Below are positions 1 to 8,437 of a stretch of 64,000 nt of DNA, one piece after another. Both the position numbers and the translations under genes were made by a program. Within the stretch, counting starts at the first letter, position 1; each line of letters starts with the position of its first letter. Source of the stretch: Capnocytophaga cynodegmi DSM 19736 (lineage in GTDB: Bacteria > Bacteroidota > Bacteroidia > Flavobacteriales > Flavobacteriaceae). The notes under the pieces were generated by a model. That model had not been told where the DNA came from and ran no database searches. It saw only the letters and a program-made list of their open reading frames with translations. Location: contig NZ_KB900704.1 in the NCBI RefSeq assembly GCF_000379185.1, forward strand, positions 147,118 through 211,117, read 5' to 3'.

Positions 1-1173
1 GCCATTATGGGTAGAATTACCATTGATGGTAAAATTGCCCAATTTAGTACCAAGCTCGAAATTTTTCCTGATAAATGGGACTTGAAATTCGGCAAAGTCT
101 TAGGTAAGAGTGAAGAAGCTCTTTCATTAAATCGCAAATTGGAAGAACTGAAAACTCGTTTGGTCAATCAATATGACCATTTGATGAAAACAGAAGGCTT
201 TGCCACTGCCGAAAAGCTTAAAAACAGCTTTTTAGGCATTGGAACAATGGACGATTCGCTTTTAAAAGTTTTTGAAAATTTCAACGTTGATTTTGAAAAA
301 ATGGTTCAAAAAGGAGTAAGAGGCAAACAGACATTAGCGAAATATCAAAGCGTGTATACACATCTTTTGGACTTTATAAACTACAAATACCATCGTACGG
401 ATATAGCTTTTAGGGAGCTTACAGCGGATTTTATTAAAGATTTTGATTTTTATCTTCGTGTTGATAAAGGTTTAACACACAATACGATATGGGTGTATAT
501 GATGCCTTTGTGTAAGATGATTGACATCGCTTTGGAAAAAGATTTGATTCACAAGAACCCATTCCGAGAATACGAAATTACAATGCAGGAAAAAAACCGA
601 GGTTATTTGCTAAAAGAAGAAATTGAGCAGTTATTGAGCTGTACTTTTAGGAGTAAAACCCGTGAATTGGTGCGTGATTTGTTCGTGTTTAGCTGTTTTA
701 CAGGACTTTCGTATATTGACATCAAACAGCTTAAAAAGAACCAAATTCAAACCTTTTTTGATGGCAATCGTTGGATTCTTTCCCGTAGGCAAAAAACGAG
801 CAATCCTTCCAATGTTCGCATACTTCCCATAGCTCAAAAAATCATCGACAAATACGAATCCATCAGCAGAGGTGAGTTTGTATTTCCTGTTCCAAGTAAT
901 ACCTCTTGCAATCTTCATTTAAGAGAAATTAGCTTAGAGGCGGGTATTGATAAAACAAAGTCATTGAGCTTTCATTGGGCAAGGCATACTTTCGGCACTT
1001 TATTCCTTACAGAGGGTGTTCCTTTGGAAAGTGTTAGTAAAATGATGGGACACAAGAATTTGAAAACCACACAGATTTATGCTAAAATCACCAATGAAAA
1101 AATCAGTAAGAATATGGAAAAAATCGCTTGTAAATTCAATGACTTTGGTGAGCGATTAGTCGCTTCATTATAG
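1..1173 (+). CDS. Tyrosine recombinase (integrase) of a Bacteroidota mobile element, 5' end outside window
   Basis: Site-specific recombinase that would integrate and excise a conjugative or mobilizable element. The frame is open to base 1, and the first ATG (base 7) corresponds to an internal position in the family (proteins of about 400 residues start some 25 residues earlier), so this is a 5'-partial gene. Counting from that ATG, the arm-binding region is at about 1-90, a SAM-like core-binding region at about 95-190 and the catalytic domain from about 200. Visible catalytic residues are Lys263, His323-x-x-Arg326, His349 and Tyr358. The box I arginine position reads Ser235 (TGLSYID), as described for CTnDOT-type integrases. 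A rho-independent terminator follows. Mobilization remnants downstream support an element origin. Confidence 0.93.
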   Translation, partial: AIMGRITIDGKIAQFSTKLEIFPDKWDLKFGKVLGKSEEALSLNRKLEELKTRLVNQYDHLMKTEGFATAEKLKNSFLGIGTMDDSLLKVFENFNVDFEKMVQKGVRGKQTLAKYQSVYTHLLDFINYKYHRTDIAFRELTADFIKDFDFYLRVDKGLTHNTIWVYMMPLCKMIDIALEKDLIHKNPFREYEITMQEKNRGYLLKEEIEQLLSCTFRSKTRELVRDLFVFSCFTGLSYIDIKQLKKNQIQTFFDGNRWILSRRQKTSNPSNVRILPIAQKIIDKYESISRGEFVFPVPSNTSCNLHLREISLEAGIDKTKSLSFHWARHTFGTLFLTEGVPLESVSKMMGHKNLKTTQIYAKITNEKISKNMEKIACKFNDFGERLVASL

Positions 1174-1224
1174 TGTAATTCACTGCAATTCATATGATAA
1201 TATAAAATATTAATCTTTAAGATT

Positions 1225-1267
1225 AACCGATACAGAGATTGTTTACAATTTTTGTATCGGTTTTTTT
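1225..1267 (+). terminator. Terminator of the integrase gene
   Basis: Perfect 10-bp inverted repeat (AACCGATACA at 1225-1234, TGTATCGGTT at 1253-1262) running into a T-tract. Confidence 0.8.
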
Positions 1268-1446
1268 ATTGGATTTTATTCGGCAGAGGAAGGCTACTTC
1301 ATTTCATTTTAGTTAGTAATGGTGTGTGCGTTTGTTTATGGGATTTTCTCCTGTTTTATTTATGGGGTAAGAAGCCGATATGGGTGTTCGTTTTCGAGAG
1401 CAAAGGTATTTCTGTGTTTGTAACGCTGCCACAAGGTCAAGCCTTT

Positions 1447-1505
1447 GGTTTTCAAAAAAATCTCCACACCCGTTTTCAACAGGGGTTGTATTTTTTTGAA
1501 AAACC
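1447..1505. repeat. Long imperfect hairpin
   Basis: Arms GGTTTTCAAAAAAAT (1447-1461) and ATTTTTTTGAAAAACC (1490-1505) enclose a 28-base loop holding ACACCC and GGGGTTGT, which can pair partly. The hairpin is in non-coding element DNA. It could be an RNA structure or a protein-binding site; no function is recognised. Confidence 0.7.
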
Positions 1506-1728
1506 TTGTAGCCGCTAAACACAGACCTTTTAGGCTCTCGAAACGACAACCGCATATTCCGGCTCTTTATACGAATAAAAAAAATGTCGAAAATGATAAA
1601 AATGAACGCACTACTTACTACTTGTTTTAATGAAACGACTTCGCTCTTCCTCTCATTGCCGAATTAAAAATTTTAGTTAAGATGAGCAAGTATGCTTATG
1701 TTTTTTGTGCTTTCTTCTTTTATATTTA

Positions 1729-1960
1729 GAAACTTACCTATTTGTATGCTTACTTATACACGCACGTACCTACATATTTACATACATATATACACAAACA
1801 AGTAAGTGTGTAAGTATTTACGTTTGCAGATAATCACATAGGTATTATCGTATTTGTTTACGTACGTATGTACATATGTAAGTACGTTGGTACGTAGCTA
1901 CGTAGCTACATACATATGTATGTGCGTACAAAGAAACATACACAATTACACACGTATTTA
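1729..1960. repeat. TACN-rich low-complexity tract
   Basis: About 230 bases dominated by TACG, TACA and GTAC words with nested palindromes, for example CATACATATGTATG near 1910 and repeated TACGTAGC words near 1890. It is very unlike the flanking DNA. It lies upstream of the probable oriT of a decayed element; its role is unknown. Confidence 0.75.
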
Positions 1961-2119
1961 CATAAGGAAGTCTTTGGCATTATAAGGCATTCAATGGCAA
2001 GGAATGATATACCTGCTAAATGATTGAAATTCGGTTGTTTTGCACAAAAACAAAAGACAATGATTTTGGAAGTTTTTTCTCTCTTTTTTAAAGCTGACTT
2101 TAATGCGACCGATAGGGAG

Positions 2120-2257
2120 TATTTTCTGTTCACCCGAACAGAGCAAGTTGTGTTTTGAGGCACTCTAAGGCGTATTAGTACCTCAAAACCACTTGCCCTT
2201 GCAGGGAGCTGAAAACCCCTCCAAAGTCGTGGTTTTTACTTACTAATAAAATTGTAT
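2120..2257 (+). other. Probable oriT region upstream of mobA
   Basis: Two inverted repeats precede the mobA remnant. One is CTGTTC (2126-2131) with GAACAG (2136-2141). The other is an imperfect pair, GCAAGTTGTGTTTTGAGG (2143-2160) and CCTCAAAACCACTTGC (2181-2196), around a 20-base loop. The position directly upstream of mobA/mobB fits the transfer origins of Bacteroidota mobilizable elements. The nick site cannot be read from sequence alone. Confidence 0.55.
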
Positions 2258-2706
2258 ACGGACAATAAATTACAACCTCAAAAACTAAAATTAGGAAGAG
2301 TTCCTAAAATAGATAAGGCTATTTACCGATATACTATCAGTTTCAATCAGGTAGAACACACTCGATTTTATCTCTTTTCGAACAATCGGGAATGAAAATC
2401 AAAGCTCATTTTATCACTTCGTTATTATTTTCCAAAGAAATCAAAAGTGTAAAATTCAATAAATCAGTATTGGATTTTTATATCAAACTCACCGAACTCT
2501 ATGGACAATTTCGGGCGGTGGGAGTGAATTACAATCAGATAGTAAAGATTTTGTATCGCAATTTTTCCGAAAAGAAAGCCGCTGCCTATCTGTTTAAACT
2601 CGAAAAACAAACCGCTCAAATGGTAGCTATCTGCAAAGAAATTATTGCTATTTCACAACAATTAGAACAACATATCACTGAAAAAAACACGAAAAATGGT
2701 CGCTAA
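2258..2706 (+). pseudogene. Frameshifted mobA-like mobilization protein
   Basis: The second half (ATG 2392 onward, 104 residues) resembles the C-terminal part of Bacteroidota MobA accessory proteins (FRAVGVNYNQIVK, then FSEKKA). The first part lies in another frame: from an ACG at 2258, where an ATG would be expected, it reads DNKLQPQKLKLGRVPK up to FNQVEHTRFYL and then stops. The matching continuation FEQSGMKIKAHF is in the 2392 frame. One base is therefore missing around 2370-2378. A decayed start and a frameshift make this a pseudogene. It overlaps the relaxase remnant by 11 bases, the usual mobA-mobB arrangement. Confidence 0.7.
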
Positions 2707-2995
2707 AATACATCGAGGAAGCAATCTTTTGGGAGTGCTTCTGTACAATCATAACAAATTAGACAAGCAAGAAGCTGCGATTTTACACACTCAAAAAATT
2801 ATTCCGCCTGTCAATGGAAACATAGGAATATCAAAAATTACCCATTCTTTTGCTCTGTATCTATTTGCCAAACAAAAGACCGAAAAGCAACCCAATGGGG
2901 TGAAGTATTCTTTTTTTAGAAAAAGTAATTATCTGTATTTTATGAAGTTATATATTACAAATACACTATTTTTCTTAGAGAACCAAATATGTTAA
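2696..2995 (+). pseudogene. Truncated relaxase (mobB-like), N-terminal remnant
   Basis: The first about 60 residues (MVAKIHRGSNLLGVLLYN, then ILHTQKI and FALYLFAKQKTEK) match the start of Bacteroidota MobB-type relaxases. Family similarity ends near 2890, where PNGVKYSFF and an unrelated tail follow. The downstream catalytic histidines are missing, so the product cannot nick DNA. The break at about 2885-2895 is taken as the junction between element and chromosome. Confidence 0.75.
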
Positions 2996-3043
2996 AGAAT
3001 GTAACAACACATCTGAAACATTACTGGTTGAATGGATTTGCTT

Positions 3044-3091
3044 TATAAAATATAAAAAGATTTGTTTATCCTTTTATATTTTATATATTTG
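3044..3091 (+). promoter_or_regulatory. ric promoter inside a long palindrome
   Basis: TTTG (3061-3064), 19 bases, then TATATTTG (3084-3091) is a full Bacteroidota promoter. It is wrapped by a perfect 14-bp inverted repeat, TATAAAATATAAAA (3044-3057) and TTTTATATTTTATA (3072-3085). The arms sit on both sides of the -33 box and touch the -7 box, a good position for a repressor or activator. Which regulator binds is unknown. Confidence 0.65.
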
Positions 3092-3114
3092 TACCAAAAT
3101 TTAAAACGCCAAGT

Positions 3115-3831
3115 ATGAATTTAGAAAATAACACTATTGGAGAGATTGTAGCTCAGGATTTTAGGGCTGCCGCAATATTTAAAAAGTACGGAATTGATTT
3201 TTGTTGCAAAGGAGGGCGAACTATTACAGAGGCTTGCAAGAAAAAAGAAATCAATCAAAATCAGCTAATGAATGAACTAAAAGCTATTCCGCAAGGAGGA
3301 AATGAAAATCTTAACGTAAGTGATTGGCCTCTCGACCTTTTGGCTAACTATATCGTACGAATGCATCATAGTTATGTACGGGAAAAAATTCCGTATTTAC
3401 TACAATTTTTAGATAAGCTTTGTAAAGTTCATGGAGACAGACATCCTGAATTGCTTGAAATCAATCACCTTTTTACGGAAAGTGCTTTTGATTTGCAAAG
3501 TCATCTGGAAAAAGAAGAGCAAATTCTATTCCCTTTCATTGAAGAATTGGTAAAAGCCTCACAAAATGGTGGGAAAACGCCTGTGCCTCACTTCGGAACG
3601 GTTGCCAACCCCATCAAAATGATGGAGTACGAACATAGTGCAGAAGGTGACCGATTTGAAAAAATCGCAACACTGACAGATGGCTACACCCCACCTGCCG
3701 ACGCTTGCAACACGTACAGAGTTACCTTTGCTATGCTTCAAGAATTTGAAGATAATTTACATCGACATATTCATTTGGAAAACAACATTTTATTCCCAAA
3801 AGCTATTGCATTGGAAAAACAATTGCAATAG
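3115..3831 (+). CDS. ric: Iron-sulfur cluster repair di-iron protein (RIC/ScdA/YtfE)
   Basis: Cytoplasmic di-iron protein that restores Fe-S clusters damaged by nitric oxide or peroxide. The N-terminal ScdA/DUF542 domain (1-55) has the IDFCCKGGRT motif. The hemerythrin-like domain (about 75-238) has metal-ligand His/Glu pairs in MHHSYVREK, HLEKEEQILFPF, MEYEHSAEGDRFE and HRHIHLENNILFPKA. The 238-residue length is normal for the family. The start follows a clear promoter. Its position beside the nos and copper genes suggests protection from NO during denitrification-like metabolism. Confidence 0.95.
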   Translation: MNLENNTIGEIVAQDFRAAAIFKKYGIDFCCKGGRTITEACKKKEINQNQLMNELKAIPQGGNENLNVSDWPLDLLANYIVRMHHSYVREKIPYLLQFLDKLCKVHGDRHPELLEINHLFTESAFDLQSHLEKEEQILFPFIEELVKASQNGGKTPVPHFGTVANPIKMMEYEHSAEGDRFEKIATLTDGYTPPADACNTYRVTFAMLQEFEDNLHRHIHLENNILFPKAIALEKQLQ

Positions 3832-3837
3832 AATAAA

Positions 3838-3876
3838 CATTGGAAATTTCAATTTTGAAATTTCCAATGTTTATTT
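3838..3876 (+). terminator. Terminator of ric
   Basis: Near-perfect inverted repeat CATTGGAAATTTCAA / TTGAAATTTCCAATG followed by TTTATTT, directly after the ric stop. It contains the first ATG of the next ORF, so that ATG is probably not a real start. Confidence 0.75.
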
Positions 3877-4298
3877 ATGGATTTAATAAAACCAATACAA
3901 TATTTTTCTTATTTCTGTCCTCGTTGAAAAGAAAATTTTACATAGGTATTTTATTTATAGCTTTTTCCGTACTTTATAGCAGTTTACGGACGGGGGTGTA
4001 TTTCACCTATTATCTTTTGGATAATGAGGGGTTTACGGAAAATTTCTGTCAGAATCAGGACAAACCCGAAATGCATTGCGACGGAAAATGTAAACTTGCC
4101 GATGTAGCTTCTGAAAATGAGAAAAATAACGACTTTAACTTTGAAAAATTCGCCACGGACTTCAATTGGATTTCTCACGAGAATTTTTCGTATCCCATTT
4201 TTGTAAAACAACAAGACACACAACACAAATTTCACCACAAAAATCCTTATTGGGAAAAAATTCATTTTGCTATTTTTCATCCACCTATTTTCGTGTAA
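3867..4298 (+). CDS. Small membrane protein with a Cys-rich motif, function unknown
   Basis: About 143 residues from ATG 3867; an ATG at 3840 lies inside the ric terminator and is disfavoured, and a TTG near 3924 is also possible. One hydrophobic segment (FYIGILFIAFSVLY) precedes a region with the motif FCQNQDKPEMHCDGKCKL. The C-terminus is rich in His, Phe and Lys. Short proteins with this ENFC-nKDKPE-HC-GKC signature occur beside metal TonB receptors in Flavobacteriia, which suggests a copper or iron role here. That is an inference from context and motif only. Confidence 0.65.
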   Translation: MFIYGFNKTNTIFFLFLSSLKRKFYIGILFIAFSVLYSSLRTGVYFTYYLLDNEGFTENFCQNQDKPEMHCDGKCKLADVASENEKNNDFNFEKFATDFNWISHENFSYPIFVKQQDTQHKFHHKNPYWEKIHFAIFHPPIFV

Positions 4299-4455
4299 TT
4301 TTCTTCATTTTTGACTGATTTTTGCCAAGCTAAGCAAAATAGAAGTTTTAACATTGCAAAATTCAATCTTTAGTATTTTGGAGATAAAAAATATCTTCAA
4401 GGGGATTTTATATTCCAAAAGCAACGAAAATTATTAATTTAAATAGCAATTTAAG

Positions 4456-5415
4456 ATGAAAATAACAACATATATCACCATTTTATTTACTTTTTTAATT
4501 GTTTCTTGCTCGAAAGATGATAAAAACATCGAAAAACCGATTGAAGAAACAAAAAATATCAGTCCTGTTGCACCTTCCGATGCTCCTACACCTTCGGATA
4601 AGCTCAAAGAAGTGGCAAATTTCACCGAAAATAATCACTTAATTTCCGTAAAAACTGTCAATGGAGCTTTATACACAGGATATAATGATGTTTACCTCAC
4701 CATTACAGATGTAAAAACAGGTAAAGCATTGTCGGCTGAAAAAATCAATTTCCTGCCAATGATGCGTATGTACGACAATGGCGATTCGAAAAAAATCAAG
4801 CATTCACATTCGTGTCCGCATACCGAAAATTTAACACAAGTACACAATAATCATTACCGAGGATATGCTGTCTTTCAGATGAATACGGGCGAACTTGGGC
4901 ATTGGGATTTGAATTTGAATTACACCATTTCAGGCAAAGAATTTCAGGTTAAGGAACAACGCATCGAAATTCAGAAACAACCTAAAGAAAGTCATCTGAA
5001 ATTTACAAGATTTAAAGGAAAAGACGGAAAAATGTATATTCTGGCACTTATTAGCCCAATGCAGCACCGTAACGGACGTAATGACAATGTTATAGCCGGT
5101 TTATTCAAGGCCGAATCGATGGTTTCTTTTCCGCAGGCAAAAGGTTTTTCACTTTTGTTAGACCCACGTATGCCCGGTGCTGACATGCAAAATCATTCTA
5201 CACCTTTTGACGACTTTAAAGCCCAACCCGATGGCTTCCACAAAGCCAATATTAACTATTCAATGAGTGGTTACTGGGAATTGAATTTCCAAATAAAAAA
5301 CACTGAGGGTGAAGTCATTGCAGGAACGGAAATCCCCAAAACTCCGAAAACCAAAGAAGATTTTGATGCCGTTAGTGAGGTACATTTACGAATAGATATT
5401 CCGGAAGGAAAATAA
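4456..5415 (+). CDS. Lipoprotein with two YtkA/FixH-like domains, probably copper related
   Basis: Signal peptide with lipobox ending in Cys18 (FLIVSCSK), so it is anchored to a membrane outside the cytoplasm. After a Pro-rich linker come two similar beta-sandwich-like halves (about 60-170 and 175-317). Each has a YtkA/FixH-like pattern with Met and His clusters (LPMMRMY, HSHSCPHTE, and RMPGADMQNHSTPF) that could bind copper. It lies directly upstream of an OprC/NosA-like copper receptor. The role may be capture or handover of copper for nitrous oxide reductase; the domain call is by pattern, not by search. Confidence 0.7.
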   Translation: MKITTYITILFTFLIVSCSKDDKNIEKPIEETKNISPVAPSDAPTPSDKLKEVANFTENNHLISVKTVNGALYTGYNDVYLTITDVKTGKALSAEKINFLPMMRMYDNGDSKKIKHSHSCPHTENLTQVHNNHYRGYAVFQMNTGELGHWDLNLNYTISGKEFQVKEQRIEIQKQPKESHLKFTRFKGKDGKMYILALISPMQHRNGRNDNVIAGLFKAESMVSFPQAKGFSLLLDPRMPGADMQNHSTPFDDFKAQPDGFHKANINYSMSGYWELNFQIKNTEGEVIAGTEIPKTPKTKEDFDAVSEVHLRIDIPEGK

Positions 5416-5529
5416 TTTTTTAGTATGAAAAGTATGGTAAGGTCTCTTTTTACTTGAAAAATCTTCAAAATAAAAATTGATTTTACCATATTTTTAAAAA
5501 AATGTGTTAAGTTAATTATTTATTTTCAT

Positions 5530-5700
5530 ATATGTACTTTTGTCTTAAAACAAAAGTACCAAAAATTCAAGGCTGTGGATACTCTGCTAAAAATCAAATC
5601 ATTTCACTGAAAATCTCCAAACTCGCTGACGTTCAAACAATGGATATTTTCTACGTTCCATTCATTGATTTTATTAACGCTCCGTTTCCAATGCCAGTAA
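5530..5700. repeat. Probable interspersed flavobacterial intergenic repeat
   Basis: The 370-base gap before the copper receptor holds a perfect 10-bp inverted repeat, GTACTTTTGT (5534-5543) and ACAAAAGTAC (5550-5559), followed by sequence that reads ISLKISKLADVQT in one frame. I recall similar stretches between genes in other Flavobacteriia. The 76-residue ORF here is therefore not called as a gene. A second copy is not present in this window. Confidence 0.4.
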
Positions 5701-5788
5701 AATCACAACAAAAATACTCAAAATCAACACTTAATTACAAAATAAAATATGTATTTAAGTAATGACCTCTAAAAATATGTTACAACGA

Positions 5789-7786
5789 ATGAAAAAATTT
5801 CTTTTCGGCATAACTGTTTTGTTATCAGGGATTTTGTTTGCCCAAAAAACACAAGAAAAAGACAGTGTGATTCATCTTTCGGAAGTGATTATCAAAGCTT
5901 TGAAGGAAAATCTTCCAGAGCAGAAAATAAGTCATTCTGTGGAAGATTATCTGCAATCTTCGCAAAATGTAAACTTAATCCGCAGGGGGGCGTACGCTTT
6001 TGAGCCTGTGCTGAATAATATGTTTAGCGAGCGTTCGGTGGTTACCATCGATGGAATGCGAATTTTTGGGGCGTGTACGGACAAAATGGACCCTGTAACT
6101 TCCTATGTGGAAATGCATAACTTATCCGACATCAGTATTAGTTCGGGGCAAGAGGGCAGTCATTACGGCACCACCATTGGCGGAAATATCGACCTGAAAC
6201 CTCAAAAAGTGCATTTTTCGGTAAAACCTCAGTGGAAAAACACATTGCAAACCAGTGTAAAAAGCAATAATTTGGAACGTTTTGCGATGGGAAACACGCT
6301 TTTTTCTTCCGGAAATTTCGGGGCAAATATTTCATTTTCACATCGAAAAGCAGATAATTATCGCGACGGAAATCGGAAGCTTATAAAATATTCACAATAC
6401 GAAAAAAGCAATGCTGCGACAAACGTAGGTTTTAAAATTGGCAATCGTGATGTGATTCGCGGGAGTGTAATTTACGATTCGGCTAAAAACATTGGTTATC
6501 CGGCACTTCCGATGGACGTTTCAAAAGCCAGAGCCTTGATTTCGATGCTTACACATACACATTATTTTGAAAATCAAAACTTTGAACTTTGGGAAACGAA
6601 ACTGTATTACAATGATATTTATCACGAAATGGACGATTCTTTTCGGGAGGAAGGCGATAAACTTCCGGTGAAAATGGATATGCCCGGAAAAAGCGAAACC
6701 TTTGGCGGGATTTCAAAAATTCGTTGGAAGAAAAATCGTTTTTCGCAAGATATTCGCCTAAATGCCTTTCACAATCTTTCCACTGCCGAAATGACGATGC
6801 ATTACCGAACCGGTGGCACGATGTTTACCTACACTTGGCCTAAGGTATCGACCAAAAATGCTAATTTTTCTGTGGAAAACCAATGGGAAATCACTGAAAA
6901 TCAAAAAATAACTTTTAATGGGAATTTGGGTTGGCAAAACAATTACGTAAAAAGCGATGTGGGTTACAATCTAAATCAAGTATTTCATCGGTTTGAGCGA
7001 AGTAAAAATCGGGTTTTACCCAGTTTGTATGGTTCGTACTTGTGGCAGGGTCAAAACTGGGAAATTTCGGCAGGCGCAGGTTGGGGACAGCGAGCTCCCT
7101 CTGTTTCAGAAAGTTATGGTTTTTATTTGTTTAACAGCTCGGACGGATATGATTACATCGGGAATCCGAATTTGGATAATGAAACTTCGTGGGAAGGAAA
7201 TTTTTCGGCTCAATATGCTAAAAATCAGTGGAAAGTTGCTTTTAAAAGTAGTTTTTTCCATATTCAGAATTACATCTTTGGGCAACCTTTCGGCGAGCCT
7301 GCTTGGCAGATGACGCCCCTCGGAGCTAAAAAACGAGGTTTGAAAATGTACGAATCATTGCTACACGCCAATCAGCTTAATGTTTCACTGCAAACAGAGT
7401 ACAATTTCGGGAAATATTGGTTTTGGAAAAACACATTGGGTTATGCTTACGGAGCTGATTTTGAAGGAAATCCGCTTCCGTTTGTACGTCCGCCTTATTA
7501 TTTATCGTCTGTGGCTTTTCGCAAAAATCGTTTTTCTTCGGAAGTTACCGTTGAAGGCGATTTGAAACAAACTCGATTCAGTACGGCTTACGGCGAGGAC
7601 GCCACTCCTGCATATACGCTGACAAATCTTTCAGTTTCATACGTATTGCCTTTTGGTTCGCATCAGATTGATTTTCAGTTGGAAGTAGAAAATTTACTCG
7701 ACACTTATTACACCACCTATGCCGACTGGAAAAACTTTCCCCGAATGGGACGAAATATCATTTTGGGAGTGAAATATCAGTTTTAG
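5789..7786 (+). CDS. TonB-dependent copper receptor, OprC/NosA-like
   Basis: Outer-membrane beta-barrel receptor. The start is set at the Met that opens a good signal peptide (MKKFLFGITVLLSG, cleavage near FAQ); in-frame ATGs at 5762 and 5777 lie upstream. The plug domain (about 25-160) contains MFSERSVVTIDGMR then GACTDKMDP. The CxxxM pair (CTDKM) is the copper-binding motif known from OprC. The barrel ends in a C-terminal Phe (LGVKYQF). About 665 residues is usual for the family. It is probably the copper import route for NosZ, whose operon lies just downstream on the other strand. Confidence 0.9.
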   Translation: MKKFLFGITVLLSGILFAQKTQEKDSVIHLSEVIIKALKENLPEQKISHSVEDYLQSSQNVNLIRRGAYAFEPVLNNMFSERSVVTIDGMRIFGACTDKMDPVTSYVEMHNLSDISISSGQEGSHYGTTIGGNIDLKPQKVHFSVKPQWKNTLQTSVKSNNLERFAMGNTLFSSGNFGANISFSHRKADNYRDGNRKLIKYSQYEKSNAATNVGFKIGNRDVIRGSVIYDSAKNIGYPALPMDVSKARALISMLTHTHYFENQNFELWETKLYYNDIYHEMDDSFREEGDKLPVKMDMPGKSETFGGISKIRWKKNRFSQDIRLNAFHNLSTAEMTMHYRTGGTMFTYTWPKVSTKNANFSVENQWEITENQKITFNGNLGWQNNYVKSDVGYNLNQVFHRFERSKNRVLPSLYGSYLWQGQNWEISAGAGWGQRAPSVSESYGFYLFNSSDGYDYIGNPNLDNETSWEGNFSAQYAKNQWKVAFKSSFFHIQNYIFGQPFGEPAWQMTPLGAKKRGLKMYESLLHANQLNVSLQTEYNFGKYWFWKNTLGYAYGADFEGNPLPFVRPPYYLSSVAFRKNRFSSEVTVEGDLKQTRFSTAYGEDATPAYTLTNLSVSYVLPFGSHQIDFQLEVENLLDTYYTTYADWKNFPRMGRNIILGVKYQF

Positions 7787-7917
7787 GTTTTTGATAAGTG
7801 CTTAAATAAGGAGTTTTATCCGCCACCCTTAATATCGTAAAAACACTTCCTGTAAAGTTCAGCAAAATCACTTTTAGAAGTCCAAACATTGAACTTTTGT
7901 ATAGAACTATTTTTCAA

Positions 7918-7953
7918 AGGCTGTCCAAATCTCTGGACAGCCTCTGTGTTTTA
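7918..7953. terminator. Terminator between convergent genes
   Basis: Perfect inverted repeat AGGCTGTCCA (7918-7927) and TGGACAGCCT (7934-7943), with A/T-rich flanks, between the copper receptor and the cytochrome gene. Confidence 0.75.
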
Positions 7954-7963
7954 AGTTTAAAGT

Positions 7964-8431
7964 TTATTTCTGAGCATCTATTCTAAATCCTCTGTGGCAA
8001 GATACACAATTGGTTAATAACTGATTGAGTTGTTCCTGCGTTCGTTTGGGTGAAAAGTTTTTCTCGGCTTCATCAGCTATTTCATCAAAGAGGTCGTGAG
8101 TTGAAAAACCTAATTGTTTGAAAGACAAGGGCAATGTTTGAACCAATCCCTGTGGAGCACATTCAGTTACAGCGTGTCCTGATTTTCGTGCCGCCTCAAT
8201 GATTAGCTCGGGACGTTCATACAAAATCCCTGCATTTATCTGATGTACACTTTCTACAAAATGCCTCATCTCTCGCATAACAAATTCTCGATTATCGTTG
8301 CTCATCACGATGCTCACTCGCTCATCTCCTTCTATCTTCTGGGTACTTCCTCCTACAAACTTTGAGATAAGAAAAGCATTAATTCCTAAAGAAATAAGCA
8401 ATAATCCTGCAAAAATTAATTTCTTTATCAT
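7964..8431 (-). CDS. Cytochrome c'-like monoheme protein
   Basis: 155 residues with an N-terminal membrane anchor or signal (about 1-25). One heme c site lies near the C-terminus (Cys142-Val-Ser-Cys145-His146). A C-terminal CxxCH after a helical body is the plan of cytochrome c'/c556, periplasmic proteins that bind NO or carry electrons. It starts 6 bases after the stop of the upstream TonB receptor, so the two are probably cotranscribed. Its position next to the nos operon fits a role in nitrogen-oxide metabolism; the electron partner cannot be told. Confidence 0.8.
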   Translation of the reverse strand: MIKKLIFAGLLLISLGINAFLISKFVGGSTQKIEGDERVSIVMSNDNREFVMREMRHFVESVHQINAGILYERPELIIEAARKSGHAVTECAPQGLVQTLPLSFKQLGFSTHDLFDEIADEAEKNFSPKRTQEQLNQLLTNCVSCHRGFRIDAQK

Positions 8432-8437
8432 AATATA

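Larger units (their letters stand above)
1268..2100. other. Non-coding stretch of the element
   Basis: About 830 bases without a convincing gene. Small ORFs on both strands have no recognisable domain and overlap repeats. The stretch contains a large hairpin (1447-1505) and a TACN-rich tract (about 1729-1960). It lies between the integrase and the probable oriT. Confidence 0.6.

Noticed and set aside
1252-1630. Overlapping small ORFs on both strands after the integrase
   Set aside because: They overlap the integrase terminator and the long hairpin and have no recognisable domain.
1906-2163. 85-residue minus-strand ORF
   Set aside because: It runs through the TACN tract and the oriT repeats; the composition is not protein-like.
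5532-5762. 76-residue ORF before the copper receptor
   Set aside because: It lies in what looks like an interspersed intergenic repeat and begins in an inverted repeat.
7379-7565. Small alternative-frame ORFs inside the copper receptor
   Set aside because: The receptor frame is continuous and conserved across the region.
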